Below, piece after piece: positions 34,683 to 47,439 of a stretch of DNA of 64,000 nucleotides. Position 1 is the first letter of the stretch. Each line of letters starts with the position of its first letter. The position numbers were made by a program, and so were the translations under genes. A model generated the notes under the pieces. The model saw only the letters and a list, made by a program, of their open reading frames with translations. It did not search any database and was not told the origin of the DNA. Source of the DNA: Callorhinus ursinus (taxonomy: Eukaryota; Chordata; Mammalia; Carnivora; Otariidae); contig NW_020312848.1 of assembly GCF_003265705.1 (NCBI RefSeq), forward strand, positions 56,339,707 through 56,403,706, read 5' to 3'.

Positions 34683-34752
34683 AGGATGAATACTTTTGAA
34701 ACAAATGGCTAATAGAAAATACCAGCAAAGAAACAGAAAACAGAAAGAGTAA

Positions 34753-34810
34753 CAACACAGAAGTTTCAGAACGAAAAACGTCAACACAGAAATTTCAGAA
34801 CGAAAAATGT
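34753..34810. repeat. 29-bp direct tandem duplication
   Basis: caacacagaagtttcagaac... (34753-34781) is followed by caacacagaaatttcagaac... (34782-34810), with two or so mismatches. Confidence 0.85.
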
Positions 34811-35342
34811 ACACATTGTCTTTCACAGTGATAAAATGAAGTATCTATCTCACTAGCCAAGACCAAGAGCAAAATGGAGATGAAAATGTGAGTGAATGTG
34901 AAGACAGATCAGCAGAAATTATCCAGCCCTATAAACAGAGATTGAAAGGAAATGAATAAAGCCTCAGGGAACTGTGGAACAATTCTACAAGGTGTAATAT
35001 GTCATGGAGTCCTAGAAGGAGATGAGAAATATCCCATTGCAACAAAAAATATTTGCAAAAATAATGGCTAAAAACTTCCTAAACTTTGTCAAAGGTATAA
35101 ACCTAGAGATTTTAAAAGCTCAGCAAACCCCAAACAGGGTAAACTCAAAGAGATCCATGCCAAGACACATCAGAATAAAACTGCTGGAAGCTAAGAGCCA
35201 ATACAAAATCTTCTAAGATGACAGAAACAGATGAGGCATTACTTATGAAGAACAAAGGAAAATGATGATTTAAATGACTATAGATTTCTCATCAGAAATT
35301 ATGAAAGCAGAAGGAAATTAAACAATATTTTTATTTTTATTT

Positions 35343-35536
35343 TTTAAAGATTTTATTTAGAGAGAGAGAGAGAGCATGAATATGCATGCACAAGTGGGGG
35401 GGCAGAGGGAGAGAGAGAATCCCAAGCTGAGTGGGGAGCCCCACTCAGGTCCAGGCTGTAATTTAGGAACCTGAGATCATGACCTGAGGCGAAATCAAGA
35501 GTCTGATACTTAACTGACTGAGCCACCCATGTGCCC
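35343..35536 (-). mobile_element. CAN SINE inserted into L1 remnant
   Basis: Reverse orientation, (AG)n tract, 'gatcatgacctgaggcgaaa' and head complement 'tgagccacccatgtgccct'. Flanking duplication aaacaatattttt is seen on both sides (about 35321 and 35537). Confidence 0.93.
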
Positions 35537-37099
35537 TAAACAATATTTTTTAAAGCTCTGAATGAAAAGAACCCTCAGCCCAGAATTCTATATACAATGA
35601 AAATATCCTTCATTAATGAAAGTGAAATAAAGACTCTCAGATGAAGGAAGATGAAGAATTTACTGTCAGCAAACCTGTTTAAAATAAATGCTAAGAGAAT
35701 TTCTTAAGACAAAAGGGAAATGATATAAGGAAATTTGGGAAAAACCTAGAATGAAGGAAAGGCAAGAGAAATGGTAAATAGCTGGGTAAATATTATAAAC
35801 TTCTACTTCTCGCCAGCTATTTAAAATATGTTTGATGGTTGAAGGCAAAAAAGGGAACAGTCTGATAGTGTTTTCAATGTGTGTAGATATAATACATAAG
35901 AAACTACAGTATCAAGTTGGGAGGGTAAAGGGACTTTATATGGTGATAACTTTCTACATTCTACCTGAAGTTGTAAAATGTTTATTTTAGAATCAACTGT
36001 AAAAAGTTACACATATATAATGTAATCCCAATAACAAAGACTATACAGAGATATAGCAAAGAACATAAAAAATTAAAATCTTCAAATAATCAAAAGAAGG
36101 TAAGAAAGTAGACCAGAGCAATGAAAAACAAAACTAGTAGACAAATAATTAAATGGTAGCTACAAATCAAGACATATCAATAATTATATAAAATATATAT
36201 GGTCCCAACACAAAAATTTAAAAATAAAGATTGAATAAATAAATAACACAAGACCCAACTATATGCTGTCTATAAGAAACTCACTTCAAATGTAATAATA
36301 CAAGTAGGTAAAAAGGGAGAAGGATAGAAGATACATCATGCAAACACTAATTAAAAGAAAGATGAAGTAGCTATGTCAGTATCAAAGTAGGTATCTGAGC
36401 AAAAATATTTACCTGGGATAATGAGGGCCATGACATAATTATAAAGGGGTCAATTTACCAAGAAGAAATACAGTACTAAATGTATATGCACCAAACAATA
36501 CGCTTGCAAAATATATGAAACAAAAATTGACCAAACTGAAAGAAAAAGCAGACAAATTAACAATCATAGTTGATATCAACATCCCACTCTCAGTAGTTGG
36601 TAGAATGAGCAGACAGAAAATTAGCACGATATAGAACTCAACACCATCAACCAACTGAATTTAGTTATTTATAGAATGTCACTCTACAACAGCAGAATAT
36701 ACATTCTTTTCAAGTGAACATGAAACATTCACTAAGATAGATGGTATGCTGGGTAATAAACATTAACAAATTAAAAGAAGTGAAATTATACAAAATATGT
36801 TCCCTGATTGAAATGGAATGAAATGGAAAATCAGTGAGGGAAAGAAATCAAGAAAATCTCCAAATTTTTGGAAATTAAGCAACATACATCTAAATAATCT
36901 ATGGGTCAAGGAAGTCTCAAAGGATATTAGAAAATATTAGAATAAAAATGCATGATTATGAAACCATGTTTAATACATATTCTAAGTCAAGAATAAATAT
37001 TGTAATCTCTAGGTTAACCAATAAAGGAATAATACAATGAATAACTTTTCCAGTTATCTATTGCTATGTAACTGCCCCCCAAATTACTGCTTTTTAAAA

Positions 37100-37467
37100 A
37101 TGTTATCTATTTTTTTATAAATTCAAGTATAATTAATATACAGTGTTTTATTCCAGATGTTCAATATAATGATTCAACAATTCTACACATTACTCAGTGC
37201 TTATCATGATGTGTACTCTTAATTTCCTTCACCTATTTCACTGATCCCTCACCCACCTCACTTCTGGCAACCACTGGTTTGTTCTCTATATTTGTCTTTT
37301 TTTTTTTGTCTTTTTGTTTGTTTTATTTCTTAAATTCCATGGATGAGTGAAATCATATGATATTTGTCTTTCTCTGACTTCTTTCACTTAGCATTATACT
37401 CTCTAGGTCTATCTATGTTGTTTCAAATGGCAGGATTTCATTCTTTTTTATGACTAATATTCCATCT
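37100..37467 (-). mobile_element. 5'-truncated L1 3'UTR insertion, antisense, with target duplication
   Basis: About 370 bp of reverse-complement L1 3'UTR ('ccagatgttcaatataatga', 'caaccactggtttgttctct', 'ccatggatgagtgaaatcat', 'tttcacttagcattatactc'). Flanking copies aaattactgctttttaaaa (37081-37099) and aaattcctgcttttaaaa (37468-37485) look like its target-site duplication. Confidence 0.8.
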
Positions 37468-37485
37468 AAATTCCTGCTTTTAAAA

Positions 37486-40400
37486 ATTGAGATAGAATTA
37501 ACATATAACTAATTTTAAGTATACAACTTAATGATTTGATATATGTATATATTGTGGAATGATTACAATAAATTTAATGTCCATCACCACACATAGTTAA
37601 AATTTTTTCTTGTGATGAGAACATTTAAGCTTTACTGTATAACAACTTTTAAATATACAATACAGTATGGTTCACTATGGTCTCCATTCTTTATGCTAAA
37701 TCCCTAGGACTTCTTTGTCTTATTACTAGAAGTTTGCCTTTACCCATTTTATCTGCCCCTCATCCCATCACTGGCAACCACCAGTCTGTTTGCTGTATCT
37801 ATAAGTCATTTAAAAAAACGTTTAGATTTCACATATACATAATGATACAGTATTTTCTTTGACTTATTTCACTTAGCATAATGATCTCAAGGTCCATCCA
37901 TGTTGTTGCTAAAGACTAGATTTCCTTATTTTTAATGGCTGTATAATACTCCATCACACACACATATACACACACACACACACACATTTTCTTTATTTAT
38001 CTCTTAATGGACACAGGTTGTTTCCATGTCTTGGGAATTGTGAATAATGTTGCAATGAACATGGTGGTACAGATATCTTTTTGAGAGGGTGATTTAATTT
38101 CCTTCAGATAAATGCCCAGAAGTGAAATTGCTGGATCATATGGTAGTTCCATTTTTATTTTTTTGAGGAACATCCATACTGTTTTCCATAGTGGCTGTAC
38201 CAGTTTACATTCCTACAAATAGTGTACAAGGGTCCCTTTTCTTCACATCCTCGTCAATACTTATTTCTTGTTTTTATTTGATAATAGCTATTATAATAGG
38301 TATAAGGTAATATATCACTGTGGTTTTGATTTGCATTTCCCTGATTAGTGATGCTGAGCACCTTTTCCTGTACCTGTTGGCCATCTGTATGTCTTCTTTG
38401 GAATAATGTCTATTAAGATATACTTTTCTCATTTATTAATTGGATTTTTTTCCTATTGAGTTGCATAAGTTCTTCTTGTATGTTGGATATTAATCCCTTA
38501 TCAGATAAGTCACGTGCAAATATTTTCTCATTCTATAAGTTGTCTTTTCACTTTGTTGACTGTTTCCTTTGCTGTACAAAACCTTTTTAGTCTGATGTAG
38601 TCCCACTTATTTATTTTTGCTTTTGTTGTCTTTTGTTGTCAAATCTAGAAAATCATCACCAAGACTGATGTCCAAGAGTTTACTCTTGGTAAACTCTAGG
38701 TATGTTTTCTTCTAGGAGTTCTATGGTTTCAGGTCTTATATTCATGTCTTTAATCCATTCTGAGTTGATTTTTGTGAAAACTATAAGATAGTGGTTCAGT
38801 TTCATTCTTTTGTATGTGGCTGTCCAGTTTTTCCAATACCATTTATTGAAGAGACCATCCTTTCCCCTTTGTATGTCCCTGGCTCCTTTGTTGTAAATTA
38901 ATTGACCAAATATGTGTGGGTTTATTTCTGGGCCCTATACCTATATTTTGTTCCATTGGTCTATGTGCTTGTTTTTATGCCAAAATCATTGTTTTAGTTA
39001 CTATAGCTTTGAAATATAGTTTGAAATCAGTAAATGTGATGCCTCCAGCTTTGTTCTGTCTCAAGATTGTTTTGGCTACATAGGGTCTTTGTGGTGTCAT
39101 ACAAATTGTAGGATTGTTCTATTTCTGTGAAAATGCCATTGGATTTTTTATAGGGATTGCACTGAATCTATAGATTGTTTTAGTTTGTATGGACATTTTA
39201 ACAGTGTTAGTTCTTCTAAATCCATGAGCATGAAATAGCTTTCCATTTACTATGCCCTCTTCAATTTCTTTCATCATTGTCTTAGTTTTTGGTGTACATG
39301 TCTTTAATCTCCTTGGTAAAATTTATTCCTAGGCATTTTATTCTTTTTGATGTGATTGTTAATATGTTGTTTTCATAAACCTCTTCCTGGTAGTTCATTA
39401 CTAATGTATAGAAATATTACTGACTTTTATATATTGATTTTTTATCCTGAAATTTTACTGAATCAATTTATTCTAACAGTGTTTTGGTGGAATCTGTAGG
39501 GTATTCTATGTATAATATCAAGTCATCTGCAAAAAGAGACAGTTACAATTCTTTCTTTTTGATTTGGATGACTTTTTTTCCCCTTGCCTAATTGCTCTGG
39601 CTAGGACTTCCAGTACTATGTTGAACAAAAGTGGCAAGAGTGGGCATCTTTGTCTTATTCCTGGTCTTAGAAGAAAACTATTTTTTCATTGAGTACAGTG
39701 TTAGCTTGGGTTTGTCATATATGGCCTTTATTGTGTTGAGGTACATTCCCTCTATACCCACTTTGTTGAGAATTTTTATCTGGAGTGGATGTTGAATTTT
39801 GTCAAATGCTTTTCCTCGTCTATTGAGATATAATTATATGATTTTTTTTATCCTTCATCTTGTTAATGTGGTGTATCACATTGATTTGTCCATGTTGAAA
39901 CATCCTTGCAACCTGGAATGAATCCCAATTGATCATCCTGTAAGATCCTTTTAATGTATTATTATATTCAGTTAGCTAATATTTTGTTGAGAATTTTTGC
40001 ACCTTTGCTCATCAGGGATATTGGCCTGTAATTTCTTTTCTTGTAGTGACCTTGTCCAGTTTTGGCATGAGGGTAATGCTGGCCTCATAAGTTTAGAAGT
40101 GTTCCCTCCTCCTCTATTTTTTGGAAGAATTTGAGTAGGATTGGTATTAATTAATCTTTAAATGTTTGATAGAATTCCCTGGTGAAGCCATATGGTCCTG
40201 ACTTTTGTTTGTTGGGAAGTTTTCGATTAGTGATTTAATCTCCTACCTAGTATTAGGTCTGAGCAGATTTTCTCTTTCTTCATGATTCAGTCTTAGTATG
40301 ATGTATGTTTCTAGGAATTCATCTACTTCTAGGTTTTCCAATTTGTTGGTGCATAATTATTCATGGAACTGTCATGATCCTTTGTATCTCTGTGGTATCA

Positions 40401-41250
40401 GTTATAACATCTTCTCCTTCATTTCTAATTTTGAGTCCTCTCTCTTTTTTTTCTTGGTGAGTAAAGGTTGGTTAATTTTGTTTCTTTTCAAAAAAACCAG
40501 CTCTTAGTCTCACTGATCTTTTCTACTGTATTTTTAGTTTCTATGTCATTTATTTTTGTTATTTTCTTCCTTTTACTAACTTTGGGCTTTCTTCTTCTTT
40601 TTCTAGATCCTTGAGGTATAAAATTTCTTGTTTCTTAATGTAGGCATTATTACTGTGAATTTCTCTTCAGCTGCTTTTGCTGCATTCTTTAAGTTTGGTA
40701 TGTTCTATTTCTAATGTTATCTGTCTCAAGATATTTTCTATTTTCTGATTTCTCTTTTGATTTCTTCTTTGACCTATCATTTGTTCAGTAGGATGATGTT
40801 TAATATCCATGTATTTGTGGATTTTCCAGTTTTCTTATAGTAATTGATTTCTACTTTCATACCATTTGTGGTTAGAAAAAATGCTTGATATGATTTCAGT
40901 CTTCTTAAATTTATGAAGACTTGTTTTGTGGACTAACATATGATCTATAGTGGAGAATGTTCCATGTGCACTGAAGAAGAATGTGTACTCTGCTGCATTT
41001 AGATAGAATATTCTGTAAATTGGGTGCCTGGGTGGCTCAGTTGGTTAAGCGACTGCCTTCGGCTCAGGTCATGATCCTGGAGTCCCGGGATCGAGTCCCA
41101 CATCAGGCTCCCTGCTCAGCGGGGAGTCTGCTTCTCCCTCTGACCCTCTGCCCTCTCGTGCTCTCTATCTCTCTCATTCTCTCTCTCTCAAATAAATAAA
41201 TAAATAAATAAATAAAAAGAATATTCTGTAAATGTTAAGTCCATCACTAG
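37486..41250 (-). mobile_element. Long antisense L1 (3'UTR and much of ORF2), interrupted by a SINE
   Basis: Reverse-complement L1: the 3'UTR begins near 37,486 ('attgagatagaattaacata'), followed by 'gaagtgaaattgctggatca', 'ccatactgttttccatagtg' and, to higher coordinates, ORF2 reverse-transcriptase sequence ('gtctttaatccattctgagt', 'ggcctgtaatttcttttctt'). A CAN SINE at 41021-41217 splits it; the L1 resumes with 'gttaagtccatcactagtaa'. Many stops in the ORF2 frame: dead. It contains a (CA)n run at about 37962-37986. Confidence 0.88.
41021..41217 (+). mobile_element. CAN SINE with 16-bp target-site duplication, nested in L1
   Basis: A near-consensus SINE with a (AATA)n tail. The exact duplication agaatattctgtaaat lies at 41005-41020 and 41218-41233. 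It splits the antisense L1 and so is younger than it. Confidence 0.96.
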
Positions 41251-41254
41251 TAAT

Positions 41255-42140
41255 CAGAAAAGTTCAAGATAAAACAGAAACAATCAACTTTATTGAATCC
41301 ATCATATAGGAAGGAGTGTAATTCAGTTAATATTAAGTGTTGGTATGGCTGTGGTGTAGGTAATGAACACTCACTCATACACTGCTGATAGGTCTGTAAA
41401 TTAACACAGGCTCCTTGAAGAGCAGTGTAGGAGTGATACAGTAAAGCTCTTGCCTGGAAACACATGGTGGGATAATTCAAGGAGGTTTGATTTACAAAGA
41501 GACTATTGAAGGTGTAGGCAGAGGAGCTGTGACCACCCTCAGACTGGAAGAAAAAGGAAGTGAAGGTTCCTGGAACCCAGAAGGAGTGAATCTTGTAGAG
41601 GTGCAGTCCCCTTCAGTTGAGGGTCACAGATGGCAGTCTTGCAGGGAGGAGAGCCAGGTGAAGAAATACATGAACCCTGCTCTACCTCAGATATTCTGCC
41701 AGGGTTCTCCTTTGGATAAACCCAATCAAGAGTGTAAAGGTCCTTTGATGTGGTTCATAGATTCAGCTTCCCAGGTTGGTGAGAAGATCTGGAGGGGCAA
41801 ACAAATACCTGGCGACATCAATAGTTAATGATTTTGAAAATATTTGTGCCTGATAACTAGCTATTCCACTGCTAAATATAGCTAAAGAAACTTTGTCACA
41901 TGTATATAAGGACACATGTACAAGCATGTACAGTAATACTGTTGAGAATAAATCGAAAATAACTCAAAATTGTATCAGTGGGGGGACAGGTTGTTGTGAT
42001 GGACATATGATGAAATATCATACAGCAGTTCAAAGGAATTAATTACATCTTTGCTTTTTAACATGGATGTATTGGAAAATAATATTGAGGGAAGAAGCAA
42101 ATTGCAGAATGAGACAACATAAGTATAACCCTGTATTAGT
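41255..42140 (+). mobile_element. L1 3'-end remnants, sense, interrupted by unassigned sequence
   Basis: 'gtaatcagaaaagttcaaga', 'ggtaatgaacactcactcat', 'acactgctgataggtctgta' and, after an unassigned stretch at about 41,490-41,830, 'ctagctattccactgctaaa', 'gatgaaatatcatacagcag' match the end of L1 ORF2/3'UTR read on the + strand. Diverged. Confidence 0.65.
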
Positions 42141-43059
42141 TTGGAATACTTTTGGCACCATTAACAGAAAACCCAACCATAGTATTTAATCAGAGAGGAG
42201 CTTATTTTTCTCACATTGAAGAGTTAGACTATCCAGAGCTGGTGCAGCTGCTCCAGGATATGTACAAGGAGGGTTCTTTCACTATTCTTAGTGTATGGCT
42301 CCCTTTTATGGCTTCTAGGTGTTTGGTAGCAGCCCCATATCTGTGCTTAAAATTGTATCACTTCAGATTATTTAGCACATCAGTTAACTTGGATTTTTCC
42401 ACATCTTTAGTGTTAATTTTCAAGTAGACATGAAATGAGTAAATATTTTTCAAGTCAGGTGAATTTAATAAAAACCTGAGAAAATATGTACCTTTCTGGT
42501 GGATAAACTCTGTCACCCCCTGTGGTGTGTAAAATGAGAGGAGAGGAGGTCCTCTGTGACTTGGGAAGGTAAAAGTGTATTAGGGCAGGTATCAAGCTGA
42601 CAGTCTGACCACAACTGTGTCACACACCTCCTTACACCACCCAGTCTTCTTCTATGGAACAGTAAGAATGCAAACTCCAGCTCTCTCCACTATCACAAGA
42701 GGGTTTAATAAGCTTGACTTTATAGACAAATGGCTTCTACTTCTGACTTGTGGCTGATTGTACCTCTCTGTATTTGAGTATGGTACAATTTGTTAAAAAG
42801 GGCAAGGGGAAATAAAGGGAGTCCTATCAGATAATTTAACATCTGCAAGACCTATTAACTGCTGTCTTGTGGATTGTGAATACATCTGTCAGTTTAGACA
42901 ATTTAAGTATTTTTAATTATGTATCACTACATGATAGAAAATATTTCTCTCAAAAATACGGTCCTGGCAATTAGAAAAATCTGACTTTTTTTCTCATGTA
43001 GAGTATCATTTTTGAGTATTTAAGTCACTGTAATAAATGCTTTAGGTGAGTAATAACAG

Positions 43060-43420
43060 AAATTATACTGGCTACTATTTATTTAATGTATGACATATAT
43101 TAGACATTGTAGAAAACCCTTTATAAGCCTTAGTTCACTAATCCTTGTAACAACCTTACAGGTTTAATTCAATAGGTTTATTAAAAAATAGGTTTTGTTA
43201 AATTAGCTAAATGACTGGCATACAGTAAATGCCCAATTAAAGGTAATTTTTAAGTATGATTATTATTGTTATGTTCATGTCACAGATGAAGAGGCAGAGA
43301 CTTGGAGGGCTTAGCCAGCTTTCTAAAAGCTGTACTGCTAGTAGGGGGTAGAGCTGAGAACTGGAATTCAGGTCTGCCTGGTCACAGATCTGCATTAATT
43401 ATAAAACTCTACAACCCCTT
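43060..43420 (+). repeat. MIR element
   Basis: 'aaccctttataagccttagt', 'aatccttgtaacaaccttac', then 'cacagatgaagaggcagaga' and 'gaattcaggtctgcctggtc': MIR order, split by a short AT-rich insertion. Confidence 0.75.
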
Positions 43421-44929
43421 CTATGTCACGGCATTTAACACTCTTAACAACCCTAGCTCAGGATAATCTTTTTCAAATTAAGAAACTAAGTTTCAGAGAA
43501 AATAATGATTAATAATAATCATGTATTTCAAGACTTATGCAAGGCCCTGCTGGTGATAGCTGGGGTACTTAGGGTGCAGATACTGAGGTGATTAGCATAC
43601 TGGACATTTCTTAGGGAGTGCTCTGGAGAGCAACACCTGTGCAAGGGAAGGGAGGAAGCAGGAGTGGGCAGAGAAGGGAGAGGGGCTGTGACGCAGCCTC
43701 AGTGAAGACCTCAGCCAGGCCTACCGGGAGCTCTGAAGCAGGGGAGTCCTTTAGGGTTATCTTGAGTTGGGACGAGGTCCCCTGAAGGACCCTGAGGTTG
43801 ATTAGCCATCCCTGGAGAGAGCTTGGGGAAGCTGTTGTTTTGGGGAAGGCAGCTTTGTTTTAATGGAGAAAACTCTCAAAGAGACAGGTCTGCTCCCTGC
43901 ACTCACAGCAGCTGGGCCAGGAAGTCCTTTACTCCTAAAGGGAGAAGATCTAGGAGCCACGTCACAGAAGGCACTTCAGGAAACAAAACCTTACTAAGAA
44001 CAAAATTTGCAGTTTTTTTTTTTTTCATGCTATGATGCTATTCCTATTTTATCTAGAAGCTGATTTAGGGACTTTACATAATAACTTTAATTTTCATTTC
44101 CCCATTTTAAGTCCAGTCTTGGTTGGCCACAGCTAACCATAAGTATATTATAATACTGCCACTAATATAAAAATTAATTATAATATTACTCCTGACTAGA
44201 GAGTTACAGTATTACTACTGAAGATTCGAGGGGTCTCATTTTAATTCCTTACACTGGGGGCAGGAAAATTTGTACATCTGCAACTCCCAAAATTGGTTTA
44301 ACACTAGTGAGCCTTGAATCCACGACCTGTAGAAATTTACTTTAAATTCGGTCTAAATCTCTTCTAAAAGATCCCACACATTGGGGATTTTGCCGATTTT
44401 CCTTTTGTAACTGTTTTGTGGGAGGGCATAGTTAAGGTTGAGCCCTAACCCCCCAAAGGAAAGATAAGTCAGTCTTTCACCACATTCTCAAGGGTGGAAA
44501 TTTAAATAAAGAAACAAACAAACCACTCGACCACACCCTTTCTTATGATGCAGTATTATGAAGTTTTAACATTTACATCCTTAAAATAGCAGTAACCCTA
44601 TCATCTCTCTTAATAATAAAGTTTTTAGGTTTTCTGATCTCATATAAAATAAATAATGTACGGGTATAATGTCTTACACATACTAAGCACTCAGTAATCA
44701 TTTGAGTTGAAGTGTCATTACTAGTAATTTTGCCAAAGATATAAAATTGGCAACAACCAAATATTAAAATCAGTTCTTACGCATTACATCTCTGAATGTG
44801 AGATCAAAAGCAAAACCACTCACGAGGGGTTCAATTTGCTTAGTAAACATTGATTCTCATAAAGCCTCTAAGGTTTTGCTCTAGTTTCAGAATTCCACGT
44901 TGGATCTATTTCTGAAGATGGCATTATTC

Positions 44930-45060
44930 TGAGTCAGTCTTAGAAATAATCTCTTTTACAGATGAGGAAATCAAGACCCAGAAAAAGTACACACTAATGA
45001 CAACAGGGCTGAAACCTAGGCCACTTTCTGCTCTATCTCATGGTCATTGCAGACGTGATG
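44930..45060 (+). repeat. MIR fragment
   Basis: 'cttttacagatgaggaaatc', 'aagacccagaaaaagtacac', 'acagggctgaaacctaggcc', 'gctctatctcatggtcattg' follow the MIR 3' half. Confidence 0.7.
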
Positions 45061-46079
45061 GGCAGGTTAGCACGGTGAGAGGGAAGAGGTAGCATATAAC
45101 AGTGACATGGATTTCAAAAGGGGGGGGGAAGATTAAAGTGTTCGAAAGATTCCAGGAAGAAAATTCATGGAAACAATTATGAAAGATCAGTTGAAAAGAC
45201 AAAGGTGATAATATTATCTTATTGAGAGAAGTCCAGAGATGGTGCCACTCCTGAAAACGTCCTTATTTTATTTTACTTAACGGTAAATAAAATACTGTAA
45301 TGCAGTATTAAAAACTTGTTCATTTTGTTTAGAATATTGATAAGACAGTCTGAACTTACCGGTACAGAAATATAATAGAGCATTGCTCAAATGGTTTAGA
45401 ATTGGTTTCTCTAATAACTAACAAATGTGTCACATAAGTCCAGTATAACATTTTTATTGGCACTTGAAATAAATGTATTACTCACTAGTGGATGTGCCAG
45501 AAAGAAAATCCCCACCCTATTTCCACCCCCACAGAGCTACAAATGATTATTTATTAAGCAGTGACAGAGTGACTTGGAGTGCAAAACAGAAGTCATCATG
45601 GCTATCTGTGTTCTTAAAGATTAACTTTCACATAGTGTTAAGATCAAAAAATGTTTCACTATAAAATCATCCCATAAAGGAAACCAAAACTCAATGCTTC
45701 TGGTGCTTGAAACTGTAGCTGGCTTAATTTCTTAGTGATACCCTTTTAGACTTTTAAATATCCTGTTTTCTATATTTACTGAATACAATGAATTTAAGTT
45801 AGGTATTAGCTGAAATACCTCCCACAGGAAAGTTTTCAAAATTGAGAGTGTAGCCTTGCTTTACCCATCATTTATCTAGCTCTAATGTACCCTAGTCAAA
45901 CCTAGGTGGGTCTTTCCCTTGTTTCCAGTAGACTTTAGGTGCTCTGAGACTTTTCAGCATCCTATATTAACCTCGAACTGGATAAAGCTAACGTGAGAAG
46001 TATTTAGCTAATGTTTCTGGCTTCAAAAAAAGTCTCGTACACTCCTCTGGGCCACGCACTATGCTAAGCGCATAGCAGA

Positions 46080-47400
46080 TACCCTAGAAATAATGGTGAA
46101 GGAGTTCCTCTGCCAGGATGGAGGTGTGAGGAGCAGCATGGTATTACTCCCCAGAGAAACAAGCAAAGCTGGAGAAAGCTATAAAAATAAAACCTTTATT
46201 TAAAGTCTCTGGAAAGAGTCCTAAGGGCTCAGAACCAATGAAGAAACATTTACTCAAGGAAATCTACTAAACCTTGGTAAGAATATTAAATCATAATCTA
46301 TTCTCTCCCTCACCACCTGCCCCTTGCAGCCTCAGATCAGCTCAGCTTGGCAGAAGCTCCCCTCTGGGAGGACTGTGGCCAAGAAGACGGGCCGCCTCTC
46401 TCCGAAGCCACCAAATAAGGGTTACCATATCTCATCTGAAGGACAAGCCGCCAGCATTTCTCATGCGCCCCCCCCCACCCCCAACTCTGAGCTTAAGTGG
46501 CCAAATTCTGGTGGGTAGCTGATAAGAGTGGAGGGCTTTCTTCTTCCACTGAGTCCCACAGGATAATGACTGTATCCTGGAAATTACAGGCCAGAATACT
46601 GGGGCCCTGATCTCTCTCATGCCAGCTCACTTACAGGGCAGACTTGTGAGAATCAGCCCAGAAGACCAGAGGCTACTGCCCTACCCAGCACGAAAGTGGC
46701 TCAGAGACGTTGCCCAGGGGGAGAATCAGTCTGTAAGAGAGGAGAGCTTGAAACTTCTCCCCAGAGGAACTGACTTTATTTGAAAGAGAATGTGGAGAAA
46801 ATCAAGCCTAAGGTCATCCTCAAAGACAAGAGCTCTTTTTAATTACGAGCAACAAGCTAAACTGTAGGCCGCCTAGTTCACCGGGGAGAACCAGGGAAAG
46901 AGACAGCTAAGAAGGGTCCTCCCCTGGTCAGGATAAACCTCAAAATCTGACTTCAAAAACTACCCCTGTCCAAATTGAATTCTGTTAGACTGCTGGGCAC
47001 TTCATGCCTCAGGGCATGCACTAAACAGTAGAGCAATCAACCAGTAATTAGTGGAACCTGACGGTTTGGTGTAATACCAAATGTGGCCGACAGCCTATCA
47101 GAAAAATCAGAAAGGGAGACAGTTAAAAAGGGCCCTGAAATTTAGTTATAAGTCTCAAGAGATTCTTATAAGTTAAGATGTGTATGTGGTAAGCCCTAGA
47201 GCAACCATGAAGAAAATAACTCAAAAATATGGTGAAAAAAATCATTAAAGAGGTTTTCTACGGGTCATACAGAAAACAAAAAATGGGTATTTCTGTTCAA
47301 TACACCAATAATATATACCAATAGTAACAGTGAATATGAGTGGATTAAACAATCAAAAGGCAGAGGCTGTCCGACTGCATAAAAATTAAAATAACTCCTA
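46080..47400 (+). mobile_element. Old L1-derived sequence (probable L1/HAL1 5' region)
   Basis: 'gttcctctgccaggatggag', 'ccccagagaaacaagcaaag' and, near the end, 'cagtgaatatgagtggatta', 'aatcaaaaggcagaggctgt' resemble the L1M/HAL1 5' part and the ORF2 start. Diverged; a moderate claim. Confidence 0.55.
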
Positions 47401-47439
47401 GTTGTAACTCTGTGACCTTTGACTAGGCTCGTGAACTAC

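Larger units (their letters stand above)
33800..36980 (+). mobile_element. Old L1 (L1M-type), sense, 5' region to ORF2 endonuclease part
   Basis: It runs from 'tctattcaaaatgtccagga' and 'gaaattatcaaagactttta' (L1M 5' region), through the inter-ORF block at 35,160-35,780, to the start of ORF2 around 36,480-36,960 ('atatgaaacaaaaattgacc', 'gatatcaacatcccactctc', 'acattcttttcaagtgaaca'). Three CAN SINEs interrupt it. The ORFs are destroyed. Confidence 0.75.
42141..46080. other. WNT2-ASZ1 intergenic segment
   Basis: It contains probable old repeat sequence at 42,150-42,330 (family not assigned) and MIRs at about 43,060-43,420 and 44,930-45,060. Otherwise no exon, RNA gene or mobile element is recognised. 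Short open frames here look like chance. Confidence 0.6.

Noticed and set aside
37486..41020. L1 ORF2 as a possible functional reverse transcriptase
   Set aside because: The ORF2 region is full of stops and frame breaks on the minus strand; no long open frame covers it.
41234..41480. Antisense L1 facing a sense L1 fragment, possible twin-priming inversion
   Set aside because: Twin priming should leave only one 3' end, but both parts carry 3'UTR sequence, so they look like separate insertions.
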